A program made the position numbers and the translations under genes. Below the pieces are notes generated by a model that saw nothing but the letters and a program-made list of their open reading frames with translations, had not been told where the DNA came from and did not search any database. Positions 13,759 through 13,802 of a DNA stretch of 13,802 nucleotides are shown here, in pieces. The DNA is from an uncultured Bacillota bacterium. Lineage in GTDB: Bacteria > Bacillota > Clostridia > Oscillospirales > Oscillospiraceae. The DNA lies in contig CALACZ010000016.1 of the NCBI GenBank assembly GCA_937890735.1, positions 1 to 13,802 of the forward strand, read 5' to 3'. Positions within the stretch are counted from its first letter, which is position 1. The number at the start of each line of letters is the position of its first letter.

Positions 13759-13802
13759 TGCCGGCAAGTCCTTCGGAGTTTTTCGCGGAGGATAAACGGC
13801 GG

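Larger units (their letters stand above)
13569..13802. other. Gene-free, repeat-rich region at the window end
   Basis: No credible coding region. The first part (to about 13650) is more AT-rich than its surroundings and carries a palindrome, a related direct repeat and two overlapping TATGAT boxes. The second part (13671-13770) is GC-rich and full of inverted repeats. A GGAGG at 13787-13791 could be the binding site of a gene starting just past the edge, but no start codon follows within the window. No clear terminator for the SLH-lysozyme gene is visible. Confidence 0.6.

Noticed and set aside
13569..13802. Insertion sequence or integrated element end
   Set aside because: The repeats suggest it, but no transposase, terminal inverted repeat pair or target duplication can be shown inside the window.

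Overview
The window reads as chromosomal DNA of a GC-rich, low-AT-spacer Firmicute, most likely a clostridial gut-type bacterium (Oscillospiraceae or a near relative). The grounds are strong AGGAGG-type ribosome binding sites before almost every gene, sigma-A promoters in the short AT-rich spacers, a TagO/WecA-type enzyme, S-layer-homology (SLH) domains, a type III pantothenate kinase, and small conserved genes of a clostridial style. The taxon is an inference; I could not run a search.

Layout. 1-2152: 3' part of ftsH (membrane AAA+ zinc protease, cut by the window edge), then an HD-domain phosphohydrolase, closed by a weak hairpin. 2242-2834: a monocistronic GNAT acetyltransferase with its own promoter, converging on gltX over a strong shared terminator. 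2841-7422: gltX (minus) and trpS (plus) diverge from two back-to-back sigma-A promoters. trpS is tightly coupled to a TagO/WecA-like glycan-phosphate transferase and a membrane-anchored exported protein of unknown function. 7409-8311: three small minus-strand genes of unknown function, behind a candidate mother-cell (SigE/SigK-like) promoter. 8379-10865: a plus-strand operon of YfcE-type phosphodiesterase, coaX, and a full-length protein with the fold of diaminopimelate decarboxylase whose catalytic positions all look lost. 10862-11053: a 63-residue Arg-rich tail-anchored membrane protein (minus), divergent from a monoacylglycerol-lipase-like hydrolase (11140-12045) that ends at a textbook terminator. 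12113-13568: a perfect TATAAT promoter drives a secreted SLH-GH24 lysozyme fusion. 13569-13802: no gene; palindromes, direct repeats and nested inverted repeats.

How the genes fit together. Most is housekeeping: protein quality control, aminoacyl-tRNA synthesis, CoA synthesis. A cell-envelope theme also recurs: TagO starts the lipid-linked cell-wall polymer, SLH domains bind such polymers, and the SLH protein carries a lysozyme domain. The least ordinary items are the apparent decarboxylase pseudoenzyme beside coaX, the three-gene small-protein cassette with a sporulation-like promoter, the SLH-GH24 fusion, and the structured non-coding tail of the window. I see no CRISPR array, tRNA, rRNA or recognisable transposase.
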